Below the pieces are notes generated by a model that searched no databases, had not been told where the DNA came from, and worked only from the letters and a program-made list of their open reading frames with translations. From contig NC_089275.1 in the NCBI RefSeq assembly GCF_963678975.1, positions 32,797,977 to 32,861,976 of the forward strand: a DNA stretch of 64,000 bases, written 5' to 3'. Below, in pieces: positions 44,528 through 55,614 of this stretch (within the stretch, counting starts at the first letter, position 1; each line of letters opens with the position of its first letter). Made by a program: the position numbers and the translations under genes. This DNA is from Dysidea avara (lineage: Eukaryota; Porifera; Demospongiae; Dictyoceratida; Dysideidae).

Positions 44528-45628
44528 ATGCCAAGATTGTTGTTTCGTTTTTCAGTGGACTCTAGCAGCAGAGGTTATCATGAGTACCAAAGTATATGGC
44601 CGAATCCAACCGCATACGATGAACTTTTATGCGAACGAGAACCTGGAAATAGTCACGATACACATGCCGTTGCCATCAAGAAATATATTTCTGGAGTACT
44701 TTCGACTGTGGGACACGTTCCTAGGAAGATTTCTAAAGTGAGCTCAATCTTTATAAGGCGTGGTGGCACGATTCAGTGTAGGGTAAATGGGCACCAACGT
44801 TATTCAGCTGACCTTGAGCAAGGAGGATTAGAAATTCCTTGTATTTTAACCTACATTATAGATGACCAAAAGGAATGGGCAAAGACACAGGAAACCATCA
44901 ATGTAAAGTTGGGCATAAAAACTGCAGATTGTGTGGATGATTTAGTTAATTTGGACTTTCTTGCTAATGCCAGTGCTGAGTCAACTGCACCACCAGTTGC
45001 TATGGAATCTATAGATGGGTCTGTATCAATGGTGGATTTAACTGCTCAATGCAGCACTCAAGATCAGGTTGATCAGTCACCACCAAAAAAGAAGCCAAAA
45101 AACTTTTGTGAAGAAGACATAATAATGGGCCAAGAACTCTCTAATCTTGAGATCAATCTTTCACAGGAGTTGCTAAAAGCTCAATATCCAAAAGTGAGTG
45201 GACTTCAGTCTACACTTTTTCAAGAAAGAAATCAGCTTTTTCCAAATGGTTTCCTCACTAACTGCATCCAAATTGTTCACTGTCAAGCAAGGCATCACTG
45301 GGTTACAGCTTCGACTATAAACTGCAAGTTAGGTGAAGTGAAGGTTTTTGATACGTTGTTCAATCACTGTGATCAAGAAACAACTGGAATAATTCACAAA
45401 CTCTTTGCTACAGCAAATTTTCCAAAGTTCACCATAACAATGCGACGTTGTCAAAAGCAGAAAGGAGGGATGGATTGTGGGCTGTTCTCTATTGCTAATG
45501 CTACAGCTTTGGCTTTTGGATTACACCCAAGCAAGCAAAAGTATAAACAGTCGGCAATGAGAATGCACCTAGTCCGCTGTTTTGCTGCAAAACAAATGAC
45601 TCCATTTTCACAGCATGCAATTAAATAA
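44528..45628 (+). CDS. HIRAN domain plus Ulp1/C48-like cysteine protease (transposon cargo)
   Basis: 366 residues in one exon. Residues ~5-110 form a HIRAN domain (REPGNSHDTHAVAI, VGHVPRKIS), a fold known to bind DNA ends. Residues 185-191 (PPKKKPK) look like a nuclear localisation signal. Residues ~215-355 resemble the catalytic half of Ulp1/SENP-type C48 peptidases: HHW (His 257), VFD (Asp 275), QKGGMDCG (Gln 311, Cys 317), with the expected Gln-x5-Cys spacing. All catalytic positions are kept, so activity is plausible; the substrate (SUMO-like or other) is unknown. It converges on the transposase gene with 110 bp between stop codons, an interval holding AATAAA near 45705 for this gene. Start chosen: ATG at 44528, 228 bp inside the left terminal repeat. 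Confidence 0.88.
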   Translation: MPRLLFRFSVDSSSRGYHEYQSIWPNPTAYDELLCEREPGNSHDTHAVAIKKYISGVLSTVGHVPRKISKVSSIFIRRGGTIQCRVNGHQRYSADLEQGGLEIPCILTYIIDDQKEWAKTQETINVKLGIKTADCVDDLVNLDFLANASAESTAPPVAMESIDGSVSMVDLTAQCSTQDQVDQSPPKKKPKNFCEEDIIMGQELSNLEINLSQELLKAQYPKVSGLQSTLFQERNQLFPNGFLTNCIQIVHCQARHHWVTASTINCKLGEVKVFDTLFNHCDQETTGIIHKLFATANFPKFTITMRRCQKQKGGMDCGLFSIANATALAFGLHPSKQKYKQSAMRMHLVRCFAAKQMTPFSQHAIK

Positions 45629-45738
45629 TGTGGATATATACCCCACTACTTCTCATGCTTTGCTATAGTGTATGTTATGATTCATTAAATAATTTATTGC
45701 ATTAATAAAATTATCATTAAAATCAAATACTGGTTGAG

Positions 45739-46780
45739 TTAAAGTAGAATTCCAGCTTCCCTGAAGCCATTTATAATGATGTCAGGTTTGCTTTTAATGT
45801 AGTCATAGCAAGATTTCATCCACCCAGCTCCCAATGGCTTGACTGTGCTAAGTTTTAAATCAACAGGTTTGTGTTTCGACTCTCCTTGCAACTGTGTACA
45901 TACTTTCTTGGCATACCAGGTCTGAAGCTCGTTTCGTAAGTGAGATTTCACTGATTTGTTCACACTCAAATCTAGTGGTTGCAACCTATCGGTGTAGTTT
46001 GCTGGAACCAATACAACATTAATGTTATTTTGATCGAGGAGAGTGAGGATTGCATGAGTACACTGGGCTTTGAAATTATCAAAGGTAAGCAATGCTGGAT
46101 AATCACTAGCAAACTTTAATTCTTCCCTCTTCTTATGGATGTATGGTAGAATAATGTAGGTAATGTACTCTTTCATCGTGTCCTCATTTGACCAATGATT
46201 AGCAGAAAATGTTATGTGCCAATCCGACGGAAAGTCATAATGTGGAAGGCAACATGTTGTTTTCCCTTGATAAACTAATTGAGGTGGCAAAAACTCTCCA
46301 CTCATGGAACCTGCAAAAACAGCAGTTAGCTGTCTTTTGTCGTCTTTGCCTACCAATTCAACCCGTTTTGCCCCTTCTTCAGCCATCGTCCAATCTGAAA
46401 CTGGAACATAATGTATTCCAGTTTGATCAAAATTAATTATAAGCTCCTTAGGAATTTCATCCATTGATACCACTACCTTCATGTCTAAAACGTAGTCTCT
46501 CTTGATTTCTTCAAAGTCCTCAACAGAGATTTTAGCTTTTGTTGTAGCCTTCCTCCTCACAAACCCCATTCGCCGTAACAGATACTTTGCCCATCCTTCT
46601 GTCAAAGCGATTTGTTGTAATAAGTTGGCATCTTTGTGCATGAGTCTACCCTCAGCACTAGCTATAACAACAGCAGTGTTGATAACAAGGCCCTTAGCTC
46701 TTAGAACCCCAACATACTCCCTGACCTGTTTATCGATTTCTTCACCCAGCTTGAGTGGTCGTCCAGTCTTTTTCAGACAG
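45739..46780 (-). CDS. pogo-like DDE transposase, 3' part
   Basis: The native part begins at the AGTTCT junction (46781-46786); the open frame upstream to 47034 is read from the nested element and is not native. It carries a CENP-B-type DNA-binding region (GRPLKLGEEIDKQVREYV, then EGWAKYLLRRMGFVRRKA), then a DDE catalytic core: Asp in NFDQTG, Asp in LLTFDNFKAQ, Asp in LQPLDLSVNK, with 35 residues between the last two (DD35D). A C-terminal tail follows to TAA at 45739. The core has no internal stop. It would cut and rejoin the 44300-50485 ends, but is separated from its N-terminus by a 3.1-kb insertion and so is probably non-functional in this copy. Confidence 0.9.
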
Positions 46781-46786
46781 AGTTCT

Positions 46787-49700
46787 GTCACGGAAATATT
46801 GGTCCGGGTAAATTCGGTCCAGCCGGACCGATTTTGGAAACCAAAACTGGTCCGGCCGGACCAAATTTGGTTGACCAAGTTTAGTCCAGCCGGGCCATTT
46901 TTGGCATCCAAAATTGGTCCGGCCTGACTAAAATTGGTCCGGTCCAAACTAGGTTGGCCACATGCACTGGACCCTAGACCACTTGGACCAACTATAGTTT
47001 TGGTTAGTCCGCGGGTGTACCCGGCATTGTGCATGTGGACAGGTCTGTGAAATGGCTACTCTAGGAAACACTACCACTCGTGTTACATCTCACTATTAAT
47101 CTCCCATTACAAGTACATGAAACCTTACAACCACAGTCATTACCTATATGTGTCAATTACAGGAGATCATGTGTAGTGCATGCATAAGTCTGTGTGTACT
47201 ATCAGTGTTACAGGTCGGTCCATGCTAAGTTTTTTTTGTGACGGATCACTGCAGCCGACTTAGCCTGGAAACTATATAATGAGTAGCGTAGTTTCGATTC
47301 CCGACTTGATTTAGCTACGGAAAATGCATATTACAGTAGTACAGAAACTATTCTAGCTATATGTCGTAGCTATATATGCAGCGATGAACACACACCACAC
47401 AGTCGCAAAATTAATGCTGTTTTAATTTAAAGCAGTGTGAGATGATAAAAGTCCTGCATTCTTCTTCTCCATGTCAATAGCTAGCTGTCCGAGTGGGAAG
47501 TAGAGGTTTTCTTCCCGCATACATCAACTCAAATGCATGGTCAATACTGCATGGACTCATGGTGTGCAATGTTGCATGCAAAAACACAGGTATCAAGATA
47601 TTCTTTTATGACTATATATTCATAGCTAATTTTTGTTTATTGCATCTAATTTATGTATGTATATGTATGTGGTTGGGTGGGTGGGTGTACAGGCTTCTAA
47701 GCCTCAACCCAAATCACATCATAATCACATCATTCTTCCCAAGTATGTTTTTATATGCTCAATAAACTTCACAAGCATCATCGGCTCTGCAGTGTTTGAT
47801 TGAATCTTTCATCCAGCCTGTTAGTATTGATTATGACAAACAACTATAGCAACATGGCGGAAATCACTGATGGTGGACAATATATAAAATCTATCAGTCA
47901 TTAAAACATGTCTTATCTTCAACTTCTGCAAATAGCTCAGAATTTAATTTGTTAATTCTGACCCATGCGCACATTGTCATAAACAGCTACACATATCATC
48001 TCAGGGACTGATCCAGAGGGGGTGGATGGGGTGGCTAGCCACCCACCATGCATGGCCTTGCAGCCACTCAGATTTGCATTATTGAATAATGCCAAATATT
48101 ACTGATCATGAACACTCTTTCGTTATAATCAATATAAACTAAATCCCTGCATTGCATCAGATTCCAATGCTAGCTGGCTATAACCTTACAGTAATTCACC
48201 CTAAGATGTGGAATAATGCGACTGCCCCAAACTTTTAAGTTGGCTAAGTAGTGAAAAACATACTGAGAATATTATAGCTGTAACCTTTAAGGTGATGTTT
48301 CTTCTTGTGGGGCATGTCATTAGTAGGAGATGATAGTTCACATTTAGTTATTCAATGGAGTAAATCTAAACTATCATCTCCTACATATCGCATATGACAG
48401 AGGAATGTGCAGTATGTGCACAGGAGTTACAGATGTATTACACTTTGTCTTAACCATACATTAAATTAGGCCAGGCAAACTTGATTACTAGTTTCTCATC
48501 CACAAAAATCAGTTCAGATTTCCATGTGGGTGGGAGGTCATTTTTCATTATTCATTAGTAAAGAAAATGCTCCAAATCAAGCTGTCTAGTATATAACTAA
48601 AACCTTTTAAGAACTATTACTTACGTATTAGCTACCACCTTTTCTGAGGTGCAAGTGACATTTGCTGTGCTGTAAAATGATAACCAGCCTTCCTAACATC
48701 AAAATACGTGTGCACGTGATTGATAACAGCAATAATGAAATTAGAGGCAGTGGGGTAGGGATGTGGGTGGGGATGAGAAACAATTAATCAAGTTTGCCAG
48801 GCCTTATTATGTTCACAAGGGCATGCTACTAACTATGTGCTGCACTATACTAGCTATAGATGATAATATTGTCAGTCCTTCCTCCCTGATGTAACTACCA
48901 AGACATTCAATACTCTCATCTTAAAATCTGGGCCAGCCACCTACCTTGGTTTATTTCTGGATCAGTGTCTGCATCTCCTACTGGTATATGTGCACAGGTG
49001 AAAATTAGTAAAATTTTAAAGTTGGTTAAGTAGTGAAAAGCATACAGGGAATATTATAGCTATAACTTTTAAGGAAATGTTTATACCATTAGGAACATGT
49101 GATCAGTAGGAGATGATATAGTTCACATTAAGCTATTTAATGGAGCAAACCTAAGCTATCATCTCCTAGTGACTCCTACATATCACATACAAGAGAGGAA
49201 TGTGTAGTATGTACACATGCAGGTGTTACAGAATGATGTATTGTTCTAACCATTAGTGTTAACTCATGATCAGACATTATATGTGCATAAGAGCACAGTG
49301 CACATGCTACTGTGCATGCGCTTCACTGTACAAGCCAGACAATAACAGTGTCTGCTCTTCCCTGATGTAAATAATAAGACATTCAGGACTCTCAACTTAA
49401 AATCTGGGCTAGGCTGGGTAGCCACCCACCTTTATTTATTTCTGGATCAGTGCCTGGTGATGAATGTTATAGGTGACTGCTCTATTAGAGTATCTCGATC
49501 TTAAGCACCTCCAATGCAGCTAGCTAATCCCATGCATGCAATGATCCGTGCCCTTGTTGGATAACCTTTTAAGCACAAATCCATGCAGTGATAATGCCTG
49601 CAATGCTCATTATTCGCGTTCAAGATTGATAAATGAGAATAGCTATAGCTAAGTTGGCTGCAGTGTTCCGTCACAAACAACTTATAGCTATGCATCATTG

Positions 49701-49916
49701 GCTGCATGCGTTAGTGGTCCACCCGGAACAATTTTGGTCGACCAATATTGGTCTGAGTGGCCAGAAGTACATGTGGCCAACTAGGTTTGGGCCGGACCAA
49801 TTTTGGTCAGGTCGGACCAATTTCGGATGCTAAAAATGGTCTGGGCGGACTAAATTTGGTCGACTGAAAATGGTCCGGCCGGACCGATTTTTGCCCCGGA
49901 CCAAAATTTTCGTTAC
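46787..49916. mobile_element. Nested 3.1-kb inverted-repeat element, TSD AGTTCT
   Basis: Ends GTCACGGAAATATTGGTCC and (complement of the right end) GTAACGAAAATTTTGGTCC match at 16 of 19 positions. Inverted GGTCCGGCCGGACC-type repeats extend ~190 bp inward on each side. AGTTCT lies at 46781-46786 and 49917-49922. Removing the element and one AGTTCT makes the two transposase parts in frame, which confirms the borders. There is no transposase inside; a ~220-bp segment (48233-48440) is repeated directly at 49016-49230. The superfamily is uncertain: a 6-bp duplication is unusual and does not fit hAT or Tc1. Confidence 0.88.
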
Positions 49917-50341
49917 AGTTCTCGTGATTCTTCCTGTTCAGAATCGTCATTCACAGTGCAAACAGATTCATTATTTGCCAAGTCTGCCTTATATTTATTC
50001 TTCCACCTCCTAACAGTAGGTTCTTTCAAAGACGCAAATTGATCAGGGTATTTGCTGGCAAAATATCTCATCGAAGCGGTTGTTCCAAACTGTGCCGCTC
50101 GCTTTGCGATAGCAAATCTTTGGGCATCACTCACTTTTATGTAGTTACCCCTGCTGGAATCAGCATCACTGGAGGATTTCGTTGACAGCGGAGGTTGTAG
50201 CTTAGACGATACCCTTTCATTGGCCGCTTCGATTGCTCCCGGTGGAACTTTGCTGCTTAACGGTCCATGTGGAGCAGGTAGAGCAATATCTTCTGTCTTC
50301 TCTTTTGGTAGCGGTTTGAAATATTGAAGGATAGACTTCAT
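49917..50341 (-). CDS. pogo-like transposase, 5' part (N-terminal DNA-binding half)
   Basis: Starts at ATG 50341 (MKSILQYFKP) and reaches the nested element after EESRE; the TAA at 49913 belongs to the insertion. A Ser/Pro-rich leader is followed by a helix-turn-helix-like region with DAQRFAIAKRAAQFG and LKEPTVRRWKNKYKADL, typical of the N-terminus of CENP-B/pogo transposases. It joins in frame with the 45739-46780 part once the insertion is ignored, giving a protein of about 490 residues. The start lies about 145 bp inside the right terminal repeat. Confidence 0.85.
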
Positions 50342-50563
50342 CACAATCCATCAACGTGGCCACTCGATTTTGATCATGTGATAACTGAAAAGAAAAAAAA
50401 AATGGCGGTAAAAAACTTTGGCGAATCGAACCTTATTCGCCAAGTTCGCCAAAGTTTTTTACCGTCAAAGTTTTTTACTATACGGTATGACATTTTGAAG
50501 TTGCAATTTTCATATACATTGTCAGTGATAGGGGCAACAGTCGCCCCTTCTCGGTAATCACAC

Positions 50564-50900
50564 AAATCATGGGATTCAAAGAATGTCATATCCTGTGACC
50601 TATATGCACTATCCATTTAAAACTTGGAGAGATTATTGTTGACATTCACACCTACAAATTTTGTAAAATTGAGATATATGTACTTTTGAACTCTTGGTTT
50701 TTGCATATGTTGAAATACCTCATTTATTTGATTGCCCAGAAGGCAACTGTAGCCCTCTCACATAGATATATATGGGAAATCCACAAATTTCAAAATGTCA
50801 CATCTTATGACATATATGCTATCCTTTCAAAATTTGGAGAAGTTACTTTAGACATTATCACCTAAAAACAATGGGAAATTCAGGTTGCTAGGGGCAATGG
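50564..50900 (-). repeat. Flanking repeat, copies 2 and 3
   Basis: Two tandem reverse-complement relatives of 44199-44299: a diverged one at about 50564-50660 and a closer one at 50786-50900 (ending CAGGTTGCTAGGGGCAATGG). They show that the pogo-like element sits within an older inverted repeat. Confidence 0.7.
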
Positions 50901-50934
50901 TTATTTCTATATGCTATAAAGCCTTATTACGGAA

Positions 50935-51310
50935 TTGTCTATTGAGATTGGTTGCTTAGGGCACTTTAAACCTGCAACACTGTCTAACATATCTCATGCA
51001 TGCGAGTTACCATCCAGAGCTATTAAACCATTGCTTGATCAAGCTGCCAGAATTGGAATATCCTGCTCATACAAAATTTTCAATGTTCACTCCTCAGAAC
51101 TGTGGGATCTGAAAGATCTGTTAAACTAATCAATTAATAATTGATGTAAGTGTGTGTTGTTTCTTTTTGTGTGTTCATGTGTGTGTAGTTAGTTACCTTG
51201 CCAGGGCTCCAGCTGCTTTAAAGCTCCTTGGGACCCTTGCATCTAGACCCATTACTTCCTGTACATTTGTCTTTCAAGAACCATAAGACATATAAATCAA
51301 TCAATCATCA
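50935..51310 (+). pseudogene. Probable 3' end of a 5'-truncated LINE
   Basis: A 64-codon open frame without ATG ends LLDQAARIGISCSYKIFN...DLKDLLN and a TAA at 51127. It is followed by a 3' UTR-like stretch and an ATAAATCAATCAATCATCAT tail. A truncated 5' end plus a simple-repeat tail is typical of LINE insertions. The family assignment is from pattern memory only. A diverged relative of its 3' UTR may lie at 43985-44060. Confidence 0.45.
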
Positions 51311-52396
51311 TGATCAAAAAAGGGGTAGTCACTGTCTTTTGAAACATGGGTTCAAGATTCAATCAAGAGCTATTTTATTGTGAATTATGCAATCAAGATG
51401 TCCGCTAAAGTGGAAGCTCACTTTTTAGAATTTACTAGGTTGATGATCAAGAATCAAGGCCCTTGTAATGGTGAAATCAAGCAATCAAGGCATAATCAAA
51501 CTTCTTGATCCCGGTCACAAGTGTATCAACTGGCAGTGTGGAAGTGGGCTCAAATACATTGCAAAGTATTTAACATTCAAATGTATAGCGTCCACGCTGG
51601 AAGGGCTTTTGCAGCAGGCGTGTATATCTCTAATCAATAAGCCTGTTACAAATGAAGAACAGTTGGAGAAGTGCCTCTCTAATCAATCCAATCACCATGG
51701 AAAAATGGACAATTCTGCCTGACAGGTGTCTTTTGACATACCACAGTACGTACAATGAACACATCGTGGAGTTATGTTTATCTGAAGATGTTAGTTAGTC
51801 AGTCAGTCAGGCAGCAGAAAATTCCCTGGATAATTTTTTTAAAAATTTCACAGCAACCTATCTGAAGTGTTTTTGGCCGATCTGGAGACACTTTTGGGCT
51901 TAATTCTACCTAACCAATACTGTCAAGGTGCCTTGAAGCTATTGTGAAATTGATCTCTGGTCAACATTTTTTGTGAAAAGGTGCTAACCTTCATGATCCC
52001 TAATATACAGTACTACTGTATTGTATGATATTGTATTTCCTTGGTTAAATGCCACGCCTTCAATAGTAGCCACACTTGTGTAGTTCCACAATCAGCTTTA
52101 AAGACAATTCTTAAAACATCATTTTTGAGCAATGAGTAGTGGTTGAGCTTGAATAGTTGCTGCATCAATTTTTAAACTAAATGTTGTGGTGTTTAACCAA
52201 GTAAATACAGTAGTCACTATCATATTATTAGCCTATGCATGGTAGAGCTTGTGGAAATATCCACCTAAAGGTCCAATTCCTTGTTTCCCATCCACCGCCT
52301 GGATCTATTTTTGATTTCTGCATCAGTATTTATTATGAATTTCTAAATAATTTGAAATACATTGTAACTCTTCATAATTTTATTGGTAGAACATAA
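51311..52396. other. Intergenic with two dispersed repeats
   Basis: 51468-51722 contains the fourth copy of the EEQLEKCLSNQS exon-like repeat. 51780-52010 is related in reverse complement to 1920-2110. No gene was supported. Confidence 0.4.
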
Positions 52397-53914
52397 TCTA
52401 TATATATATAACTGAAATCTGTCTGTCTGCCCGTCCATCACACCGCTTACTCACCAAACTCAGCGCAAATCGTCACAATCAGTGCTGATAATCAAGCACT
52501 CATCATCCGGCTAATCTAAGATTGTCATCCCGACACGTATGCTTCCGTTCATTCTCTATAGCGCATAGAATGTCAAGGTGTAGAGAAAGCTTGAGCAACT
52601 TTGTAAACCACAGCACAAACTGTTTAAGTGGTAGAACGCTTGCGTGTAAGAGGTTGTGGGTTTAAATCCATCAATTGGCAATGTTTTTTCTTCTTTCTAA
52701 ACAGTACTTTTTTGTGCACACCTATTAAAAACTCACCTTTAGCTCATAGTATCTTGGCATGCAAAGCACGTATCGACGTGGGATTTTGGCAAAATTAAAC
52801 ACCCATCATCTGGCAACTCCAGCGTTGTTGTAGCAAATCAATACATGCTTTTGTTTGTCTTTTATAGGGCGATGAAGGCACTGGTGTAGGGTAGGATCAC
52901 TGAAAAGTTGAGCTACATTCCTGTCAAAAACCACAGACAAACACTTGTGGTGATTTGTGCACCTCCTTAACCCTAAGTTATTGTAACCAACTTGGCCCCA
53001 CCTCCTAAGTCATAACTATTTTTTTCATTTTTGGGACCTTTTTATGTACCTTTTTGTTCTATCTGTTCCATGCAAGTCTTCACCTGCAAACTCAGTTTTT
53101 CGGCCTTGGCACATAACTGCCTTACATCACAGGGACTTTTATACTGAGCACTTTTGTGGTAACCTGGAGAGTAGGCGAATTGCCAACATATTTTTACAGC
53201 ATCTGTTTGTTGGTCCAGTGTGTTGTATTACAGTAAGTAAAAGCTTCTTTAGAATATCTACATCTATGTTTTAAGCACATAGGTGTGCACTGACATGCAA
53301 AACTGTATGAGGCTTTGTTCAAATTTATCTCATTGCTGCTGTAGTAAATATTAGCAACTTGCATGATTGGGTAGGTACTGCTGTGCATCTGAAAATGATA
53401 TTACTGGAACCATGCAGATACTGTAGTTTACAATGAGGAACTGTGTGTGACCTGGCACAATAATGATCACAATAATGATCAGTTATTTTTAAAACTGGGT
53501 TTTTGTATGGCAAGAGGTATATATGTCACTACAACATTAAAACTGAAAGTGCATAGCATAGAACAAGTTCCGAACCTTTGCTTGCCATGCAGTAACTATA
53601 ATTGCAAAGTTGTGTTGGTTTTAAATTGTGTACAAGGTAATTTCTCTTTATTGACAGAAAGGTAAACATAACTATACCATGTGTACTATATGTACAATTG
53701 CCTTGACTGAACTACATTCCTTTCAGAACCACACACAAACAACTTTGGTGTTTTGCGTAATTAATTTCAGCAAGGAAACCTCACACTTTTTATAAAAGTA
53801 ACATCACCATGCACACTACATAGCTACATGATGCTTAATGCTTGGTCCCTGTTCCCAGCATTAACATGTTGAATGTTGAGATGGTCTTGCAAGTAGGGCA
53901 GGTACCAATGCTAG
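52397..53914 (+). mobile_element. Non-autonomous Helitron, tandem copy 1
   Basis: The 5' end is A|TCTATATATATATAACTG, the 3' end a short imperfect hairpin CTTGCAAGTAGGGCAGG, then TACCAATG and CTAG|T. A-T flanks, a TC start, a hairpin ~8 nt before a CTAG end and no target duplication are the standard Helitron signature. It contains a degenerate tRNA-like Pol III A/B box. There is no Rep/helicase gene. Confidence 0.82.
52621..52669 (+). promoter_or_regulatory. tRNA-like A and B boxes inside Helitron copy 1
   Basis: AAGTGGTAGAACGC resembles a tRNA D-arm/A box and GGTTTAAATCC a B box, but the spacing is about 6 nt too short and no cloverleaf closes. Matching B-box-like sequences occur in copy 2 (GGTTCAAATCC, 54181) and copy 3 (GGTTCGAAGTC, 55881). 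Likely a captured, decayed tRNA or SINE head, not a tRNA gene. Confidence 0.5.
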
Positions 53915-53920
53915 TACTTA

Positions 53921-55614
53921 TCTCTATATATAAAGCTGAAAAGCTGTTTGTCCATCCGTCACACCGCTTACTCACCAAACGTGGCATGAATCGGCACAAT
54001 CTGTGATGATAATGAAGCACCCATCATCCGGCTACTTTACGATTGTTATCACGAGTTTACGCATGCTTCCATTCGTACTCTACAGTGCGTAGAAGGCCAA
54101 GATATAGAGAAAACTTGAGCACCATTCCTGTGAATACCACAGTACATGTTAGAACACCTGACTAGCGATAAGAGGTCATGGGTTCAAATCCACGTGTTGA
54201 CAGATTGTTCTTTCTGTTCAGTACCTTTTTGTGCACACCTTTTTAAAACACATCTTTTAGCTCATTGTATCTTGGCATGCAAAGCACAGCACATATCGAC
54301 GTGGGACTTTAGCAAAATTAAACGCCCATTATCTGGCAACTCAAGTATTGTTGTAACAAATCAATATGTGCTTTCGTTTGCTCTTATACAGCGATAAAGG
54401 CACTGGTGTAGGGAAGGATCACTGAAAAGTTGAGCTACATTCCTGTCCAAACCACAGATAAACAACTGTGGTGATTTACACACCTACCTTAACCCCAAGT
54501 TATTATAACCAACCTAGGTTCAATCCCCACCTAGGTCATAGCTTTTTTCACTTTTGGGACCTTTTTGATGCACTTTTTTGTTCTATCTGTTCCATGCAAG
54601 TGTCCATCTACAAACTCTTATGCAGCACTGACACTTAACTACATCATAGAGACTTTTATAGCACTTTTGGGGTAGGGCAGGCAAATTTCCAACATATTTG
54701 TCCATCTATCTGTTGGTCCAGTGTGTTGTATTAGAGTAAACAAAAGCTTCTTTTACACTTACAGCTGCAGTATCCAGAATATCTACATCTTTCACATAGG
54801 TGTACACTGACATGCAAAACTGTTTGCTCAGATTTACCTCATTACTGCTGTAGTAAATAAGCAGCTTGCATGATTGTACAGATACTACTATGCATCTGAA
54901 AAAACATTATTAAACACCGTAGTTTACACAGAGGTATTGCGTGTGACCTGGCAAGGTGTTTTAAAACTGGTTTTTTTGTATGGCAAGAGGTATATGTGTC
55001 ACTACAACATTAAAACCGAAAGTGCATAGCATAGGACAAGTTCCAAACCTTTGCTTACCATGCAGTAACTATAATTGCAAATTGTGTTGGCTTTATAATT
55101 ATGCCCAAGTTCATTTCTCTTTGTTGACAGTAAGGTAAACATCATGAAGCTGCACTGTATACAATAATTGCCTTAGCTCGCATGCAGTCTAGCTAATTAG
55201 CCCTACATGCTCATTATTTCACTATATGTACTTGAAAATGGCATAAGGATCATGTAAAGCATTATCAACATGCATGCTACACAGCAAATATAGGGCACTA
55301 ATATTTACACTTGGTTCCCAAATATTTATTATTGTCGCATTAGTTGTTCTGCATGTAAAGTAGGTACCAATGCTTTTGTTTGTTCTTTACAGCATGTTGA
55401 AGTCACTGGTAGGGAAGACTCACTAAATAATTGAACTACATTCCTGTCAAAACCACAAACAAACAACTTTGGTGTTTTGCATCAGCAGGATGGCATAAGG
55501 TTTCCTTATGCTCTTTAAAAAGGTGACATCACCATGTACACTACATAGCTACATGAACAGTGCTGGTGTTTAATATGGAGATGGTCCTGCACGTAGGGCA
55601 GGTACCAATGCTAG
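53921..55614 (+). mobile_element. Non-autonomous Helitron, tandem copy 2
   Basis: The 5' end is A|TCTCTATATATAAAGCTG; the 3' end is hairpin CCTGCACGTAGGGCAGG, TACCAATG, CTAG|T. Only TACTTA separates it from copy 1. An internal decayed copy of its own 3' end (TAGGTACCAATGC without CTAG) lies near 55360. 1694 bp, no coding capacity. Confidence 0.85.

Larger units (their letters stand above)
44300..50485. mobile_element. pogo-like DNA transposon with HIRAN-protease cargo
   Basis: Terminal inverted repeats of about 41 bp begin CCGTATAGTAAAAAACTTTG and contain CGGTAAAAAAGTTTGGCGAA, partly repeated subterminally. TA lies on both sides (44298-44299 and 50486-50487). Inside are a plus-strand HIRAN/C48 gene and a convergent minus-strand DDE transposase, the latter split by a nested element at 46787-49916. 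Without the nested element and one AGTTCT copy, the transposon would be about 3.05 kb. The TA duplication, DD35D-type spacing and N-terminal helix-turn-helix place it with pogo/Tc1-mariner relatives. Confidence 0.92.

Noticed and set aside
46787-47034. N-terminal extension of the transposase (MHNAGYTRGL...)
   Set aside because: This part is translated from the nested element; the native N-terminus is at 49917-50341.
52618-52672. Functional tRNA gene
   Set aside because: The A-to-B box distance is too short, no acceptor stem closes, and related degenerate versions sit in the other Helitron copies.
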